NCBI GenBank assembly: GCA_015143295.1
Contig: CM026566.1
Location: 5,443,072 to 5,507,071, forward strand
DNA from: Tetracentron sinense
Taxonomy: Eukaryota; Streptophyta; Magnoliopsida; Trochodendrales; Trochodendraceae
Direction: 5' to 3'
Length of the DNA: 64,000 bases
Shown here: one piece after another, positions 62,553-64,000 of the stretch
Numbering within the stretch: position 1 is the stretch's first letter
How the letters are laid out: each line of letters opens with the position of its first letter
The notes under the pieces: generated by a model
Seen by the model: only the letters and a program-made list of their open reading frames with translations
What the model was told of the DNA's origin: nothing
Database searches by the model: none
Program-made: the position numbers and the translations under genes

Positions 62553-64000
62553 TTAGGTGAAGAAGTGCGAGTACTTTTCGCGGACTTCGGCTTCTCTCTC
62601 CCAAGTAGCCTCTTCTCTAGAGTGATGCTCCCATTGTAAGAGTACAAGAGGAATGACCTTAGAATGCAAAGCTTGTTCCTTCTGGTCCAAGATTTGAGCC
62701 GGTTGCTCCACTAGAGTTAAATCTTCCCGAATTTCCAATGATTCCAAATCATTGACGTGTGAAGGATCGGAAATATACTTCCTCAACATAGAGATGTGAA
62801 AGACATTATGTACACCTGCCATGTGAGGTGGTAAGGTGACCCGATAAGCAACTTCCCCGACTCTGGTGATGATCTCAAAAGGACCCACATATCTCGGACT
62901 AAGCTTGCCCCGCTTGCCTAATCTCATCACCCCATTCGTATGTGAGATCTTGATAAATACAAAATCTTCGACTTGGAACTCAAGATCCCTCCTGCGAGTA
63001 TCGGCATAGCTCTTCTGCCTATTCTGAGCTGCTTTCAACTTCTCCCTGATCAACTGAACTTTATCCACAGTCTGACCAACGAGCTCGGGACCCAAAAGCT
63101 TCCTCTCGCCAACTTCATCCCAACACAAAGGTAAACGACAACTCCTCCCATAAAGTACCTCAAATGGTGTCATCTGAATGCTAGCTTGATAGCTATTGTT
63201 GTAGGCAAACTCAACCAACGATAGGTGATCATCCCAACTACCCTGAAAGTCTAACATGCAAGCTCGTAGCATGTCCTCTATGATCTGGTTCACCCTCTCA
63301 ATTTGCCCATCTATCTGCAGATGAAATGCCGTACTAAAATTCAAATGAGAACCCATGGCCTGTTGAAAACTCTTCCAGAATCTGGATATAAATCTGGGAT
63401 CTCGGTCGGAAACGATGCTAACTGGCACTCCATGCAAACGGACTTTCTCCTTGATATAGAGGATAGCCAATTGATTGGAGTTGAAAGTGGTCCGATATGG
63501 AAGAAAATGAACTGACTTAGTCAATCGGTCAACCATAACCCAAATGGCATCAAAGTTCTTGGCCGTCCTTGGTAAACCAACAACAAAATCCATGGAGATA
63601 TTTTCCCACTTCCACTTTGGAATAGGAAGAGACTGAAGAAGTCCTACTGGCCTTCTGTACTCGGCCTTCACTTGCTGACACACCAAACACTTAGATACAA
63701 AGGTAGCCACATCTTTCTTCATACCTTTCCACCAGAAATACTTTTTAAGGTTCTGGTACATCTTAGTACCTCCCGGATGGACAGTGTAATTGGACTTGTG
63801 TGGTTCATCCAAAATCTCCCTTCTCAATTCTTCATTATCCAGAACACAAAGTTTACCTTTGAAACAAACTCCACCATCTCTCCAAGAGAAATCCTCAAAC
63901 CCGCTGCTCAACGACTTATTCATGGTAGCGTGCAGCTCTCCATCATTTCACTACAAGTCTTTAATCGTGTCCAATAAGGTTGGCCTGACCATAATGTTAG
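62553..64000 (-). pseudogene. Tekay pol C-terminal half: integrase and chromodomain-like end
   Basis: The longest clean frame runs from Met at 63923 to 62553 (456 aa), but the frame continues upstream with related text (RPTLLDTIKDL) after two adjacent stops, TAG TGA, at 63953-63948. It contains the integrase zinc finger (VHPGGTKMYQNLKKYFWWKG, CLVCQQ), the catalytic core (SMDFVVGLPRT, VSDRDPRFIS, DGQIERVNQ, where Ile replaces the common Thr), a GPY segment (YVGPFEIITRVGEVAYRVTL) and the Tekay-type tail DPSHVNDLESLEIREDLTLV to REKYSHFF. With the double stop the copy is probably inactive. Confidence 0.9.

Larger units (their letters stand above)
60151..64000 (-). mobile_element. Tekay-type Ty3/gypsy chromovirus, partial (continues past right edge)
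   Basis: Minus-strand element: 3' LTR 60151-62511, polypurine tract, then the C-terminal half of pol running to the window end. The integrase sequence and the C-terminal chromodomain-like end are those of the Tekay/Del group. The 5' LTR, gag and reverse transcriptase lie outside the window. Confidence 0.92.

Overview
This is nuclear DNA from a flowering plant, probably a dicot or early-diverging lineage. The evidence is remnants of plant-specific families (FAR1/FRS transposase-like, PPR, ankyrin-PGG and CC-NBS proteins) and plant LTR-retrotransposon lineages (Ty1/copia with an initiator-Met primer site, Ogre-like, Tat-like and Tekay-like Ty3/gypsy). The species cannot be named from the sequence. 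I see no intact host gene. Nearly everything is either a broken gene or transposable-element DNA.

Layout. Positions 1-11,900 form a graveyard of host-gene fragments: a FAR1/FRS pseudogene (+), a PPR pseudogene (-) split by a 220-bp Mutator-type MITE with a 9-bp target duplication, an ankyrin/PGG exon (+) split by a retroposon-like insert with a 17-bp target duplication, a nearly intact Ty1/copia element (-, 4833-9883), and a CC-NBS resistance-gene fragment (-) cut off at the copia LTR. The copia LTRs carry perfect heat-shock-element motifs upstream of a TATA box, and its 1376-codon polyprotein is open.

Positions 12,000-64,000 are one large nest. The host layer is an old Ty3/gypsy element whose pol frame appears in pieces (12690-13177, 31227-31801, 35893-36390) and whose 3' tail resumes at 59798-60150. 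Into it are inserted an 18-kb Ogre-like element (13178-31226, about 3-kb LTRs, decayed, reverse-transcriptase core deleted); an LTR-like stretch (31805-35892) that itself holds a 2.66-kb Tekay-type solo LTR (32916-35573); a very young Tat-lineage element (36408-59797); and a Tekay-type element on the minus strand that runs off the right edge (60151-64000).

The Tat element is the most interesting object. Its two 1790-bp LTRs differ at only two positions that I saw. Its interior is present twice in tandem: the second copy follows a 42-bp stub of LTR and begins inside the protease region. Each copy has sense gag/pol or pol genes and, convergent with pol, a long antisense gene for a plant-mobile-domain (PMD) protein. 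That gene shows spliceosomal introns, a 5'-UTR intron and a TATA box of its own, so it looks like an independent transcription unit. The second copy is open across all its exons; the first has a 1-base deletion and a nonsense codon. The 500 bp beside the tandem junction is crowded with small indels, whereas the next 8.5 kb is almost identical to copy 1, so a mis-join or unpolished gap fill must be considered.

A cross-family pattern is that each long LTR family here carries its own array of short palindromes or hairpins in its LTR, in several cases just upstream of a TATA box.
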